From Cladopsammia gracilis (lineage: Eukaryota; Cnidaria; Anthozoa; Scleractinia; Dendrophylliidae): 64,000 bases of DNA. This document shows positions 12,801 through 20,912 of this stretch, piece by piece. Under the pieces are notes generated by a model, which had not been told where the DNA came from, searched no databases, and worked only from the letters and a program-made list of their open reading frames with translations. The position numbers and the translations under genes were made by a program. Positions within the stretch are counted from its first letter, which is position 1, and every line of letters starts with the position of its first letter. The stretch spans positions 800,001 to 864,000 of the forward strand of contig JAJGOT010000321.1 of assembly GCA_022457155.1 (NCBI GenBank), read 5' to 3'.

Positions 12801-15800
12801 AACGGAGCGAATTTGGTTGTGAAGGAAGAACCAATTCAAGCGGTTATAGATCGACTACAGCGGTTAAAAATCAGTCTCAACGAGCGACTAGGAGTGATCG
12901 GAAAGCTCGATGAAGAGATCTTGGATCTTATAGAGGAAGAGGAAGAGATTGCTCCAGAAATCGAAATGGCAGGGGAGTTTCGCGAAGAAGTTTATGGCAT
13001 GTTAGTGCAAATTGACGGCGGGCTGTTGGCGGGAAAAATGCAAAACACGGCCGGACACGTAAACTCGAATTTCATTTCGCAGCCATCCCCGACAGTAAAA
13101 TCATCGAGGCTGCCAAAGCTATCCTTGAAGAAGTTTGGAGGGGACGCCAAGGACTGGCATTCGTTTTGGGACAGCTTTAAGAACGCGGTACACGAGAATT
13201 CAGGGTTATCAAGTATTGAAAGATTTAACTACCTTAAGTCTTTGTTGGAGGGAAGCGCAGCGACAACAATACAAGCATTACCGCTTACCGAGGTCAATTA
13301 TCAAGCAGCCGTGGACCTGCTTTATCAGCGGTTTGGAAATAAGCAGGTGATAATAAGCAGCCATATGGATGGTTTGCTCAGCCTACCAGTACTGACATAC
13401 GCCGATTTGAAGACGCTGAGAAAAACCTTCGACAAAATGGAAGCGCATGTGCGGGGTTTGGAGGCTTTAGATGTGCCCACGGAGACTTATGGCAGTTTGC
13501 TCGTACCTGTGTTGATGTCAAAGATCCCTGAAGACATTCGGCTTCTCCTTGGACGGGAAGTAAAAGAAGGCGAATGGAAACTTACCAAAGTGCTTGATTT
13601 ATTAAGAGAAGAAATTGAAAACAGAGAAAGGTGTAGTGGCATTCAAGCTCTACGGTCACCCGACAGAAAACAACCTCCGAGCAACAGCGGAAACAAACAT
13701 TATCCAACTGGAGCTGCCTTGCTGGCTGCACCGACTGCAGGACGGGATTACAGAGTCGTTTGTACTTTTTGCAAACAAGATCACCCTACATACAAGTGTA
13801 ATATCGTGACGAATGTCGAAGCGCGCAGAGACATCATTCGTCGCGAGGGATGGTGCTTCATTTGTCTTAAAACAAATCACAGGGCCTTTGAATGCGGAGG
13901 GAAAACATGTTTCAAGTGTGAGGGAAGGCATCACACGTCAATTTGTTTTGGAAAGAAGATGGAATCGCGGAACAAGAAATCGGAATCGCCTGGATTGCCA
14001 AATACAAACAGCGCCGGTGCTCCAAAGGCTAAACAAACCGTCGAACAAGGATGTCAAACGAACACACTGCATGTGGCTTCCAAGGATTCGTTTTTACTTC
14101 AGACGGCTCAAGCTGTTATTAACGGAGAGAGAGTGATGTTGATTTTCGACTCGGGTAGCCAGAAGAGCTACATTACAGAGGGAATTAAGTCTAAAGCACA
14201 ACTCAGGACAGTCGGCTGGGAACCCTTGCTGATAAACGCGTTCGGAAATGCAACAAAAGGTCAACCGGGATCGTATGAATGTGCGCAGTTCACAGTGGAA
14301 AACGGGAAAGGAAGCATGGCGACGGAGATGCGAGCATTTGTTGTGCCCAACATTTGTGCACCGCTCGGGAGTCAGGAGATTAACAGAGCGCAGGAACAGT
14401 TCGAATTTTTACACAATTTGGAGTTGGCCGACGACAACAATGGAGAAGATATTGACATTGACTTGTTGATCGGTGCGGATAACATGTGGAGGTTCTTTAC
14501 GGGCGATATCAAGCGGAATGAAGATGGATGCGGGCCCATAGCTAGTGAAACTAACCTGGGATGGGTTTTGTCGGGGCCACTGCGTACCGAGATTAACGGC
14601 GAGGATCGATTGTTGTCAAGTGTAAATTTGGTGGCCACACACGTGCTCAATCTCGTGGCTTTGAAACCAGATACCGGAAATGTGAATGCCGGAAGTGTGT
14701 TCACCGGAAATGAGTCAGCCGGAAGTGTGAATGTGGATGACGAAATGCTGTCACAATTATGGAACTTGGAGTCGATCGGAATCAGGGACAGCGAAACTGT
14801 GCAGCAGGCATTTCAAAAGAATATCACGTTTGAGAAAGGAAGATATCATGTCGTGTTACCGGTGAAAGAAAAACATGAATTGCTGCCTGACAACTATGAA
14901 CTTAGCCTAGCGAGGCTAGATGGTCTGGTAAAACGCCTGAGAAAAGAACCGGAAGTACTAAAGGAGTACGATCACACAATACAGGAACAAGAGAGCAAAG
15001 CAATCATTGAGAAACTAGAGGATTCGGACAGTAACACGGTGCCGGGAGAAGTTCACTATTTACCGCATCGGGCGGTAATTAGGAGGGACGCAGAGACGAC
15101 CAAATTAAGGGTTGTTTTTGATGCGAGCTCAAAAGCAAAAGCAAGTTTACCCTCTCTAAATGACTGTATACACACTGGACCGTCTCTGAATTCAGAGATT
15201 TTCGATATTTTGATACGGTTTCGGAGGTTCAAGACAGGTCTCGTCGCGGACATTGAGAAAGCATTTCTCAACATCGCTGTAACAGAGGAACAAAGGGATC
15301 TGATGAGATTTTTGTGGATCGAGAATGTAGATGACGAGGATCCAAAGGTGGAAGTGTATCGTTTCTGCAGAGTTATATTCGGAATGAACTGTTCCCCGTT
15401 TCTGCTAAATGGAACTTTGCATCATCATGCTTCTAATTACTACCCGGAGAATCCTGATCTCGCCAAGAGAATTCTATCCGGATTGTATGTCGACGACTTG
15501 TCATCTGGAGAGGAGGGTGAAGATGAAACGTACAGGTTGTACAAAGAAGTGAAGGTTTGTTTTGCCGCAGGGAACTTCAATCTTAGAAAGTGGGCGTCGA
15601 ACAACGAGGAGCTGAACAAACGGATCATCGAGGAAGAAGCCATCGACACACCCACAGTAACTCAGCAAGTCACACAAGAGGATGAGTCATACGCCAAAGT
15701 TGCAGTTGGACGTCTGGAGGAAGCCGAAACGACAAAGAAAAAGAAAGTGTTGGGTACGAACTGGAACTTATCGGAAGACAAATTTGTGTTGAAACTGGGC

Positions 15801-18800
15801 AAGGTCACAGAGTTTGCAGAAGGCCTAGAATTAACAAAGCGTAATGTGTTACGCGTGGCAGCGAAGTTCTTTGATCCATTAGGATTCGTTTCGCCGATCA
15901 TGTTGAACTTTAAGCTTCTACTTCAAGAACTGTTTGCAGACAAATTTGAGTGGGACTGTGTTCTGCCAGACACGCGCACGAAGCACCTGCAAAAATGGCT
16001 GCGTGACATCAAGGAAACCCAGGAGATATCCATGGATTGCTATTACTTTACGGAGCAGGGAAGGCGAGTCACGTCAGCGGTTCTTCATGGATTTGGAGAT
16101 GCATCGAAGAAAGCGTACAGTGCGGTCGTCTATTTGCGTTATGAAACGAACGACGGATTTGCAACGCGATTTGTGGTGTCAAAGGGTCAAGTAGTGCCGT
16201 TAAAACCGATGTCAATCCCACGACTGGAACTTGTAGCAGCATGGATTCTAGCACGACTGACAGCAGCGGTAAAGGAGGCGCTAGCACCTGTGTTACAAAT
16301 AGAGAGAATTCATTACTGGACTGACAGTCGGGTTGTACTATATTGGATTCAGTCTGGAAAGGACTACAAACAATTTGTACATAACCGAGTTAACGAGATC
16401 ATGAAGCTAACGAATGGAAGGGACTGGGGACATTGCCCTGGCACAGAGAATCCCGCAGATATTGGATCACGGGGTTGTCTAGCGTCAGAACTAGAACAGA
16501 ATGAGTTGTGGTGGCAAGGGCCACGCTGGCTGAGAGAGGCCGAAGAGAACTATCCAAAGGCAGACAAGACGGACAGTACTCCTGAGTTGCCTGCTGAATG
16601 TACACAGGAGATTCGTTCAGCAGTTTTCGCAAGTACAGCGAAGACTATTGACAGCATTGAGGTGGGAAGACTCTCTTGCTTAATAGACTGCCAGCGCTAC
16701 AGTAGCTGTTTAAAGCTATTCAGGGTTACAGCTACAGTGAGAAGGTTTGTGCATAACTGCAGAGCCAAACTGCATGGGAAGCAATCAGAGGTCATAGAAG
16801 GCAGCCTGTTAGCCACAGAGATAAAAGATGCGGAAAATGCTTGGGTCAAAGAATTGCAGTCAGACATGGAGGCGAAAAGCACCTACAAAGATCTGGAGAG
16901 TCAACTTGGATTGTACAAGGATGACAATAACATCATACGCAGCAGGGGAAGGTTGGGCAATGCAGAGTTAAGCGACGATGCTAAGCATCCGGTACTACTC
17001 CCAGGAGAAGGGCATATAACCAAGCTGATCGTTCGCGCGTGTCACGAGCGCACGTTCCACGGGGGCGTCAAGGACACACTCACGGAGCCCAGAACAAAGT
17101 ACTGGATCCCAAAAGGAAGACAGAGCATCAAGAAGGTGCTGCATAAGTGTGTAACCTGCAAGCGACTGGAAGGCATCTCATTTAAACCACCCGCGCCTGC
17201 AGACCTGCCTGGAGACAGAGTCAAGGAAACACTAGCGTTCACATATGTCGGAGTGGACTTTGCGGGACCGTTATTCGTTAGAACGGATAACAAAGAGAAG
17301 GGAATGACAAAGGTGTATATCTGTTTATTTACATGTGCAACATCGAGGGGGCTACATCTCGAGATTACGCCGGACTTGTCAGTCGCAGCATTTATGAGAG
17401 CTCTAAGGAGATTCATTGCGAGAAGGGGCATGCCAACATCAATTACATCTGACAATGCAAAAACATTTAAGCGGGCCAATAAGGACATTGGCAAGTTGTT
17501 CCGGCATCCAGCGGTCGCAGAGTACACCGCTAATAAAGGCATCAGTTGGAAGTTCATCCTCGAACGTGCGCCATGGTGGGGCGGATTTTACGAGAGGATG
17601 GTACAGTTGGTGAAGAGGCGGCTTCGCAAGCTTCTAGGAAACGCCAGACTTTCTTACGAAGAACTTCTCACTGTGGTCACGGAGGTGGAGGGAGTACTTA
17701 ATTCGTGGCCAATCACTTACGTCTACTCAGATGTATCTGACGACGAGCCGCTGACGCCATCACACCTCATCTTAGGACGGAGGGCATCGAGTTTGCCAGA
17801 TCCCAGTGAATCGAGTGACAATGAGGACAGTGGAGCAGCATCACAGAGAAGAGCAGATTACCTAAATCGTTTGCTGAAGCAATTCTGGCAAAGGTGGTCC
17901 AAGGAGTATCAGAGAGAGTTAAGGGAGCGTCACCAATGCGGAACAGATAAAGGTCAAGACCGCCGGAAGTTGGCTGTGGGAGAAATAGTCATAGTCCAGG
18001 ACGATGGGCTGCCAAAGTCGAAATGGAGGGTCGCGGAAGTGACAGAGTTGCTGCAGAGTCGAGATGGAGAAGTACGAGGCGCTACACTACGAGTTGTATC
18101 GCAGAAAGGAAAAGACAGTGCATTACGCCGACCACTTCAGAAACTTTACCCTTTGGAGATCACAGTAGCGGACGGACAGCGGGCGAGGCCCAGGCAAGCG
18201 AACCCACAACCGGTGATCGTGGCGGATAGACCACCACGCAGAACAGCAGCAGCAAATGCGGCAGATGCTATTAGGAGACTTACTGTTGACCAGGCAGTCT
18301 AGACAGCTGGTCAAGGGGGGAGTGTGAAGAACAGTTATTAGTGACATTTGACCCCCACGGGGGGAGCGCGTGACTTGACCACTCAAGCGGATCGATGTTA
18401 TATAACATGTAATATTACTGAGACAAGAACACGTGTGGACTATTTTTAGAAAGAGGACTTGTGTGCGTGAGAGTTTTTCGGGAGATATACGGAATACGGT
18501 TCGGTACGGTGCTAAATTATGTGTTGAATCTTTACGGTCGGATTTACGGAGTTTTATACACGCATCGGAATTATATGTCACAGAGTATTGTAAATGTTTA
18601 GTTGTGTTATGTTCTGTAAACATTGAGATTATTTGGATGATCGTGATTACAAGTGATTTATTCAAAGATCAAGAGTTGCGCGGATTGTTGTGTTTATGGA
18701 ACATCACAATATTTGAGAAACGCTGGGAAAATCATTGGGCTATAAGGTCGGCCTTATAGATAATTCTTACACGTTTCGGGTAAAATTGATCCTCTTGATT

Positions 18801-20577
18801 CTTAGAATACTCGTAAGGTTCATCTACATTTCTACAATGCCGAGTTCACAGTTACGTTTATCATCCAAGAAATTTATTATTCGAGGCTGTTTTCGCAAGC
18901 CAGATAACCGTATTTGCTGTTGTGATCAAATGTTAGGGGTACAGGAAGGGTACAGCAGAGGTACAGAAATGGTACAGAAGGGGTACAGGAAGGGTACAGG
19001 AGGGAAAATAGAAACGCTCCCGATTTGTTCCCGACCATCCCAGATGATCAGGGATACCTACGATTAAATCCCCGATCGTCTGGGATTTTCCCGACATATG
19101 AAAACCAGGCTTTATTAAGGCCGCGGGGGATACTTGTCGATGAATAAATTCATAAGGCAAAATTTTGGCAGGGGTGTCAGTTTTATAATTTAAGCTATCT
19201 TGGGCCTTTAGAAGCCGATTTCGCTAAAACTCGACAGATATATTGGGGAATAAGGGGAATTCACCAGTACTATTTTTTATTCAATGAATCTTGCTTTAGG
19301 GTAATGCTGTAATGTACGTAAGTTAAAATTTGTAAAACGTGATTTTGTGTCCAGGTTTGCTCCGCGAGAAGAACACAAAACAAGTTGATTTCACCACTCA
19401 CTGATCCGTCAACACCTCTATTGTGTCATATCTGAAGCCGTTTTTTTTATTTCAACTTTAATTAAAAGTTATTAGCTTTTGAAGGAGTAAAATATTTGAA
19501 GCCTCATCTTCCGTTTGAAAGCCTATTTAAAAATTTTGCGTCAGATATTACAATGTACCATACACCTGGTTTACCTCCCTGCCTTGTCATCTCATGAAAT
19601 TATATATCCACCTGAATTCTTGGACACAAAATTGCTTGTTTTTACGCTTCCAAAGGCTTCCCGAGCAAACACGGATGCAAAAATATATTTATGGTAATTT
19701 TTGATAAATGAATGTCTATTGCCTCTAAATAATGTTATTTACATGACACTGCACTTCCATTATTGAATGTTCGTCTTACATGCAAAAAAATGAAACGATT
19801 GTTTATTTTATTTTTAAGTAATGCTCTACATAAGAACGATAGCAAACTTCATTGTTCTGCGGCATTGGCTCTTTCCCACATAGAATATCTTAGATTTCAA
19901 GAGTAGAGAAGGAGCTGATGGTTAATAATAATATTTCATTATAAAAATAAAGAAAATCCATTTGCGTCAAACAAATTTTAGGAAATGTTCGTGCTTAACC
20001 ACTCAGAATAGCAGAAGACAATAGGAAATAATTTTCCTTCTTTGGTGAAGTTCCCCAAATACACTATCGTTAAAAAATTGCATGTTGTGCGATTGGGTCT
20101 CAAATTACTTGAAACCTTAAAAAAATTAGACCAAATGCATCTCGAACCTTAACTTTCTAGCGGTTTTTGAATCTAAGCCAGTGAGATCACTAGTTGAAAC
20201 AATGAAAAAAGTTGACATTCCGTCGTGCATTGCCGTTCAGCGCTATCCTTCTTATGCGGATCATTACTTAATGATGACACATTGAATTTCATTTATCGAA
20301 TGATATTCTATTTCGTGGCAATGAAGGACAAAAGGTGTAAATGCATTCTTTAAAAAAAATAAATGTATCACTTTATTTTGCAGGTGGAGATGAGTGGTTG
20401 GTGGTTGCTGAGAAACTGGGATTGACCCCAAAACAAATACGTTACCTTGAGAAGCGAACTTTGAACCCATGTGACGCTGCACTGGCTTTCATTTCTCAGC
20501 AGCGCTACATAAGTGTGGGCGAACTGTACGATTTGCTTGATGAATGTGGGCTGCCTGAGGTAGCTGATTGTTTGTGA
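515..20577 (+). CDS. Six-exon gene: TRADD-N-like / RING / Roc-COR / Death protein
   Basis: Gene-level entry; exons are listed separately. Joining 515-890, 1102-1302, 5738-7998, 10190-10241, 10817-11047 and 20384-20577 gives 3315 nt with no internal stop. Junction phases run 1, 1, 0, 1, 1 and every one matches its neighbour. Predicted domain order by residue: TRADD-N-like about 30-115; C3HC4 RING about 126-165; Roc GTPase about 220-560; COR about 575-930; helical linker 963-1040; Death domain 1040-1100. From family knowledge, Roc-COR proteins are GTPases that dimerise through COR, Death and TRADD-N modules make homotypic contacts in TNF-receptor and cell-death signalling, and RING domains recruit E2 ubiquitin enzymes. 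A cytosolic death or immune adaptor with ligase potential is therefore inferred. No signal peptide or membrane segment is seen. The start is the first in-frame ATG after the stop at 284; an upstream coding exon cannot be excluded. It hosts a BEL/Pao element in its last intron. Confidence 0.75.
1102..1302 (+). CDS. Exon 2: C3HC4 RING finger
   Basis: Exon of 201 nt, phase 1 to 1. The acceptor follows a pyrimidine-rich tract, and the donor is AG/GTACTC at 1303. The phase-1 base from exon 1 completes the Ala codon immediately before CPVC. Zinc ligands in order: CPVC (C1, C2), CRH (C3 and His), FCKAC (C5, C6), CPMC (C7, C8). The spacing fits a C3HC4 RING. Hydrophobic positions around the E2-binding face are present (Val after the first Cys-Pro, Trp in EGWL), and a PMC motif closes the domain. 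Such RINGs usually act as E3 ubiquitin ligases; activity here is inferred. An Asn/Ile-rich linker (NNNINNI) ends the exon. Confidence 0.75.
1795..3020. repeat. GAC/GTC-triplet inverted-repeat element
   Basis: The left arm (about 1795-1975) is rich in GAC triplets and contains GAACTTAAGATCCACGACG at 1824. The right arm (about 2880-3010) holds the reverse complement, CGTCGTGGATCTTAAG. Both arms also share CG-rich triplet runs, while the core between them is AT-rich. This layout suggests a non-autonomous TIR element or a pair of inverted copies. Exact termini and a target duplication were not found. Short ORFs in the arms are by-products of the triplet bias. Confidence 0.5.
3068..3500. repeat. 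Dispersed repeat A, copy 1
   Basis: About 430 bp that match 20913-21349 in the same orientation with scattered substitutions and small indels. Shared landmarks are GTCTCCTTTGCGGTC at the start, TGACGTCATATGACGTAGTTA, CCATCTTGGATCC, TTGTTGCCATGGAAACATCA and GCACTTTGTGC near the end. No ORF, TIR or poly(A) tail was recognised, so the element class is unknown. Confidence 0.7.
3817..4220. repeat. Dispersed repeat B, copy 1
   Basis: Matches 39406-39774 in the same orientation. Shared landmarks are ATTCATTT-AACAGAGGCCATTC, GCGGCTGTCATCGTGGTCG, CCAACCAATGAAATGAAAC and CAACAGACGTGGCCGCG. Copy 1 carries extra bases before the CGATTAAC segment. The sequence just upstream (about 3650-3770) has TCCGTATTAAGCGG-type motifs reminiscent of Tigger/pogo-like ends. 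Class unknown; no coding content. Confidence 0.65.
4911..4981. repeat. Fragment related to Mutator-like element right end
   Basis: This 71-bp stretch aligns with 27538-27607 at the inner edge of the right TIR of the RecQ-bearing element. Both read CCAAT, GGGGTATACC or AGGGTATACC, a GTACCCGAAAGA or ATACCGGAAAGA block, then AATGTTTACAGGC. It suggests a second, degraded family member in intron 2. Its outer TIR is no longer recognisable. Confidence 0.5.
5738..7998 (+). CDS. Exon 3: Roc GTPase and COR domain
   Basis: A long exon (2261 nt) opened by a TTGCAG acceptor. The phase-1 base of exon 2 completes the first Val. Roc motifs: P-loop GQDRSGKTSL (about residue 227 of the model), G3 DFGGQ (about 408) and G4 THAD (about 505). 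The roughly 150 residues between P-loop and DFGGQ are a low-conservation insert rich in Ser, Asp and Glu. COR begins near IPIRWLKYEKAL (about 577) and includes FLHDQRYLIHF and VVLDLQWLVDVF, typical winged-helix core segments. A Cys/His cluster (CPVC, YCQNH, GCKQEECLHF) lies near the end of COR. The exon ends at AAG before GTGAGA in phase 0; the ORF would otherwise run on to a stop at 8064. All residues needed for nucleotide binding appear intact. Confidence 0.85.
8364..10080. mobile_element. Outer TIR-type element interrupted by a Harbinger-like insertion
   Basis: Left arm about 8364-8475 and right arm about 9970-10080 are inverted copies. Both contain the GCGGCAC block, an ACGGCTGATACT block, GGTCAGGCAA and TTCACACAT followed by ACTAGAGAT. 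The arms start TTAAGGTGG on one side and TTAAGATGA on the other strand. No clean target duplication is visible. Most of its middle is replaced by the inserted element at 8596-9856. It has no coding capacity. Confidence 0.55.
8596..9856. mobile_element. Non-autonomous TIR element, TTA target duplication (Harbinger-like)
   Basis: Element of 1261 bp with TIRs of 40 bp or more that begin GGGACCGTTCATTATTTATG and continue with G-rich GGGATGGGTGAGAAA. Both sides are flanked by TTA (8593-8595 and 9857-9859), a 3-bp duplication as made by PIF/Harbinger elements. The interior is AT-rich and has no transposase. Class is inferred from TSD length and TIR only. Confidence 0.65.
10190..10241 (+). CDS. Exon 4: short Gly/Ser linker exon
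   Basis: A 52-nt exon encoding MKQIGSGDFGGLSPSEQ plus one base, between a TTTACTCATCAATAG acceptor and a consensus G/GTAAGT donor. It takes phase 0 from exon 3 and gives phase 1 to exon 5, which is what makes the long frames compatible. It likely forms a flexible linker between COR and the C-terminal helical part. The next intron (10242-10816) contains a GTT-rich simple stretch at about 10266-10310 and no coding sequence. Confidence 0.55.
10817..11047 (+). CDS. Exon 5: helical region before the Death domain
   Basis: An exon of 231 nt, phase 1 to 1, after a T-rich tract and CCAAG acceptor; the donor is G/GTAGGT. It encodes about 77 mostly helical residues including LPWEVIQTLQ, VVVQLQEHLQL, KKWIRCLATEAKRSN and LDVVRHLRDISPAGTTG. 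I do not recognise a named domain. The position between COR and Death, and the amphipathic pattern, suggest a helical spacer or a divergent death-fold. The small symmetric exon could be skipped without frame change. Confidence 0.6.
12262..12704 (+). repeat. 5' LTR of BEL/Pao element
   Basis: An LTR of 443 bp, TG...CA bounded. Compared with the 3' LTR it lacks 6 bp near the start (TTATTA region) and differs at about three further bases, all within roughly the first 110 bp. From about position 12366 to the end I see no difference. The 108-residue ORF inside is shared by both LTRs and is not considered a gene. Confidence 0.95.
12705..12721 (+). other. Primer binding site, tRNA-Tyr type
   Basis: TGGTCCTTCGAGCCGGA directly follows the LTR. 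It is the exact complement of the last 17 bases of eukaryotic tRNA-Tyr including CCA (known tRNA sequence). It primes minus-strand DNA synthesis. Confidence 0.85.
12735..18302 (+). CDS. BEL/Pao gag-pol polyprotein, 1855 aa, intact
   Basis: Single ORF starting at the ATG 14 bp after the primer site. In order by residue: gag-type region (DUF1759-like) from about 125 with KLSLKKFGG; zinc knuckles of the retroelement type at about 342-403 (CTFCKQDH, CFICLKTNHRAFEC, CFKCEGRHHTSIC); aspartic protease DSGS at about 471; reverse transcriptase with VVFDASSKA at about 793 and YVDD at about 918; RNase H with FGDASKKAYSA at about 1119 and TDSR at about 1197; integrase H2C2 zinc site at about 1435-1475; integrase D,D,E at about 1507 (GVDFAGP), 1573 (SDNAKTF) and 1618 (WWGGFYERM); C-terminal DUF5641-like region from about 1715. 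Length and order are typical of the family. No envelope-like ORF follows. No frameshift or lost catalytic residue was noticed. Confidence 0.95.
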   Translation: MEGFKKKKHIRAGHKAYMRKLLNGANLVVKEEPIQAVIDRLQRLKISLNERLGVIGKLDEEILDLIEEEEEIAPEIEMAGEFREEVYGMLVQIDGGLLAGKMQNTAGHVNSNFISQPSPTVKSSRLPKLSLKKFGGDAKDWHSFWDSFKNAVHENSGLSSIERFNYLKSLLEGSAATTIQALPLTEVNYQAAVDLLYQRFGNKQVIISSHMDGLLSLPVLTYADLKTLRKTFDKMEAHVRGLEALDVPTETYGSLLVPVLMSKIPEDIRLLLGREVKEGEWKLTKVLDLLREEIENRERCSGIQALRSPDRKQPPSNSGNKHYPTGAALLAAPTAGRDYRVVCTFCKQDHPTYKCNIVTNVEARRDIIRREGWCFICLKTNHRAFECGGKTCFKCEGRHHTSICFGKKMESRNKKSESPGLPNTNSAGAPKAKQTVEQGCQTNTLHVASKDSFLLQTAQAVINGERVMLIFDSGSQKSYITEGIKSKAQLRTVGWEPLLINAFGNATKGQPGSYECAQFTVENGKGSMATEMRAFVVPNICAPLGSQEINRAQEQFEFLHNLELADDNNGEDIDIDLLIGADNMWRFFTGDIKRNEDGCGPIASETNLGWVLSGPLRTEINGEDRLLSSVNLVATHVLNLVALKPDTGNVNAGSVFTGNESAGSVNVDDEMLSQLWNLESIGIRDSETVQQAFQKNITFEKGRYHVVLPVKEKHELLPDNYELSLARLDGLVKRLRKEPEVLKEYDHTIQEQESKAIIEKLEDSDSNTVPGEVHYLPHRAVIRRDAETTKLRVVFDASSKAKASLPSLNDCIHTGPSLNSEIFDILIRFRRFKTGLVADIEKAFLNIAVTEEQRDLMRFLWIENVDDEDPKVEVYRFCRVIFGMNCSPFLLNGTLHHHASNYYPENPDLAKRILSGLYVDDLSSGEEGEDETYRLYKEVKVCFAAGNFNLRKWASNNEELNKRIIEEEAIDTPTVTQQVTQEDESYAKVAVGRLEEAETTKKKKVLGTNWNLSEDKFVLKLGKVTEFAEGLELTKRNVLRVAAKFFDPLGFVSPIMLNFKLLLQELFADKFEWDCVLPDTRTKHLQKWLRDIKETQEISMDCYYFTEQGRRVTSAVLHGFGDASKKAYSAVVYLRYETNDGFATRFVVSKGQVVPLKPMSIPRLELVAAWILARLTAAVKEALAPVLQIERIHYWTDSRVVLYWIQSGKDYKQFVHNRVNEIMKLTNGRDWGHCPGTENPADIGSRGCLASELEQNELWWQGPRWLREAEENYPKADKTDSTPELPAECTQEIRSAVFASTAKTIDSIEVGRLSCLIDCQRYSSCLKLFRVTATVRRFVHNCRAKLHGKQSEVIEGSLLATEIKDAENAWVKELQSDMEAKSTYKDLESQLGLYKDDNNIIRSRGRLGNAELSDDAKHPVLLPGEGHITKLIVRACHERTFHGGVKDTLTEPRTKYWIPKGRQSIKKVLHKCVTCKRLEGISFKPPAPADLPGDRVKETLAFTYVGVDFAGPLFVRTDNKEKGMTKVYICLFTCATSRGLHLEITPDLSVAAFMRALRRFIARRGMPTSITSDNAKTFKRANKDIGKLFRHPAVAEYTANKGISWKFILERAPWWGGFYERMVQLVKRRLRKLLGNARLSYEELLTVVTEVEGVLNSWPITYVYSDVSDDEPLTPSHLILGRRASSLPDPSESSDNEDSGAASQRRADYLNRLLKQFWQRWSKEYQRELRERHQCGTDKGQDRRKLAVGEIVIVQDDGLPKSKWRVAEVTELLQSRDGEVRGATLRVVSQKGKDSALRRPLQKLYPLEITVADGQRARPRQANPQPVIVADRPPRRTAAANAADAIRRLTVDQAV
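18313..18322 (+). other. Polypurine tract
   Basis: AAGGGGGGAG immediately precedes the 3' LTR and lies 10 bases after the gag-pol stop. This is the usual place for plus-strand priming. Confidence 0.8.
18323..18771 (+). repeat. 3' LTR of BEL/Pao element
   Basis: An LTR of 449 bp, near-identical to 12262-12704 apart from the 6-bp length difference and a few substitutions close to its 5' edge. Followed by the target duplication CGTTT. Confidence 0.95.
18936..19003. repeat. Short GGGTACAG tandem repeat
   Basis: Five to six degenerate units of about 10-13 bp built on GGGTACAG. It sits just before a small imperfect palindrome (CCCAGATGATCAGGG ... CCCCGATCGTCTGGGA) at about 19039-19083. No function is seen. 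Confidence 0.6.
20384..20577 (+). CDS. Exon 6: Death domain and stop
   Basis: Terminal exon after a TTTATTTTGCAG acceptor; the phase-1 base of exon 5 completes the first Gly. It encodes GGDEWLVVAEKLGLTPKQI, then a helix-turn pattern with PCDAALAFISQQ, VGELYDLLDECGLPEVADCL and TGA. The conserved Trp near the start (W in DEW.. AEKLG) and the closing helix L..LL...GL match the Death domain fold (helices 2-6). It is probably the homotypic interaction module of the ROCO protein. The domain is short by about one N-terminal helix, which exon 5 may supply. Confidence 0.8.
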
Positions 20578-20611
20578 ATTGATCATCATACACAGTTGCC
20601 AGGATGGGGAA

Positions 20612-20825
20612 ATGGTATGTATACAGTCAAATGGCATGTATACAGTCATATGGTATGTATAAATTTAAATGGTATATATACAGTCAAATGGCATGTATAC
20701 AGTATATGGTATGTATACAGTAAAATGGTCTGTATACAGTCAATTGGTATGTATACAGTCAAATGGCATGTATACAGTCAAATGGTATGTAAACAGTCAA
20801 ATGGCATGTATACAGTCAAATGGTG
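20612..20825. repeat. Minisatellite, about 20-bp period, just after the stop codon
   Basis: About ten units of the form TCAAATGGYATGTATACAG with some 1-5 bp variants. It begins 35 bp after the ROCO stop and so probably lies in the 3' UTR. Several frames stay open by chance (MYTVKWHVYSQ-type translations); these are not genes. Each unit contains the partly palindromic TGTATACA. Confidence 0.85.
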
Positions 20826-20912
20826 GGGGGTACATTGTGCCGCCCCCTCATAACTTCAAGAACATTAAGGCTATGACAATGAAATCTAGAGGGTAGATAG
20901 TATGTCCAAAAC

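Larger units (their letters stand above)
12262..18771 (+). mobile_element. Complete BEL/Pao LTR retrotransposon
   Basis: Full-length element of 6510 bp: 5' LTR 12262-12704, primer binding site 12705-12721, one gag-pol ORF 12735-18302, polypurine tract 18313-18322, 3' LTR 18323-18771. It is flanked by the 5-bp duplication CGTTT (12257-12261 and 18772-18776), within the 4-6 bp usual for BEL/Pao. The LTRs start TGTG and end TACA. They are almost identical, and the ORF has no stop, so the insertion is young and may be mobile. It lies in the same orientation as the host gene, inside the intron before the Death-domain exon. Confidence 0.95.
11048..20383 (+). other. Intron 5 (9.3 kb) hosting the BEL/Pao element
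   Basis: More than two thirds of this intron is the retrotransposon at 12262-18771. The left flank (11048-12256) holds chance ORFs and a weak Tigger-like stretch near 11610-11700. The right flank (18772-20383) holds a short tandem repeat at about 18936-19003 and AT-rich sequence with no recognised gene. Removing the element and one copy of CGTTT would leave an intron of about 2.8 kb. Confidence 0.65.

Noticed and set aside
20590..20830. Possible CRISPR-like array
   Set aside because: Units are contiguous with no unique spacers, and the DNA is eukaryotic.
20596..20896. ORFs of 75-85 codons after the ROCO stop
   Set aside because: They are translations of the 20-bp minisatellite, open in several frames by its composition.
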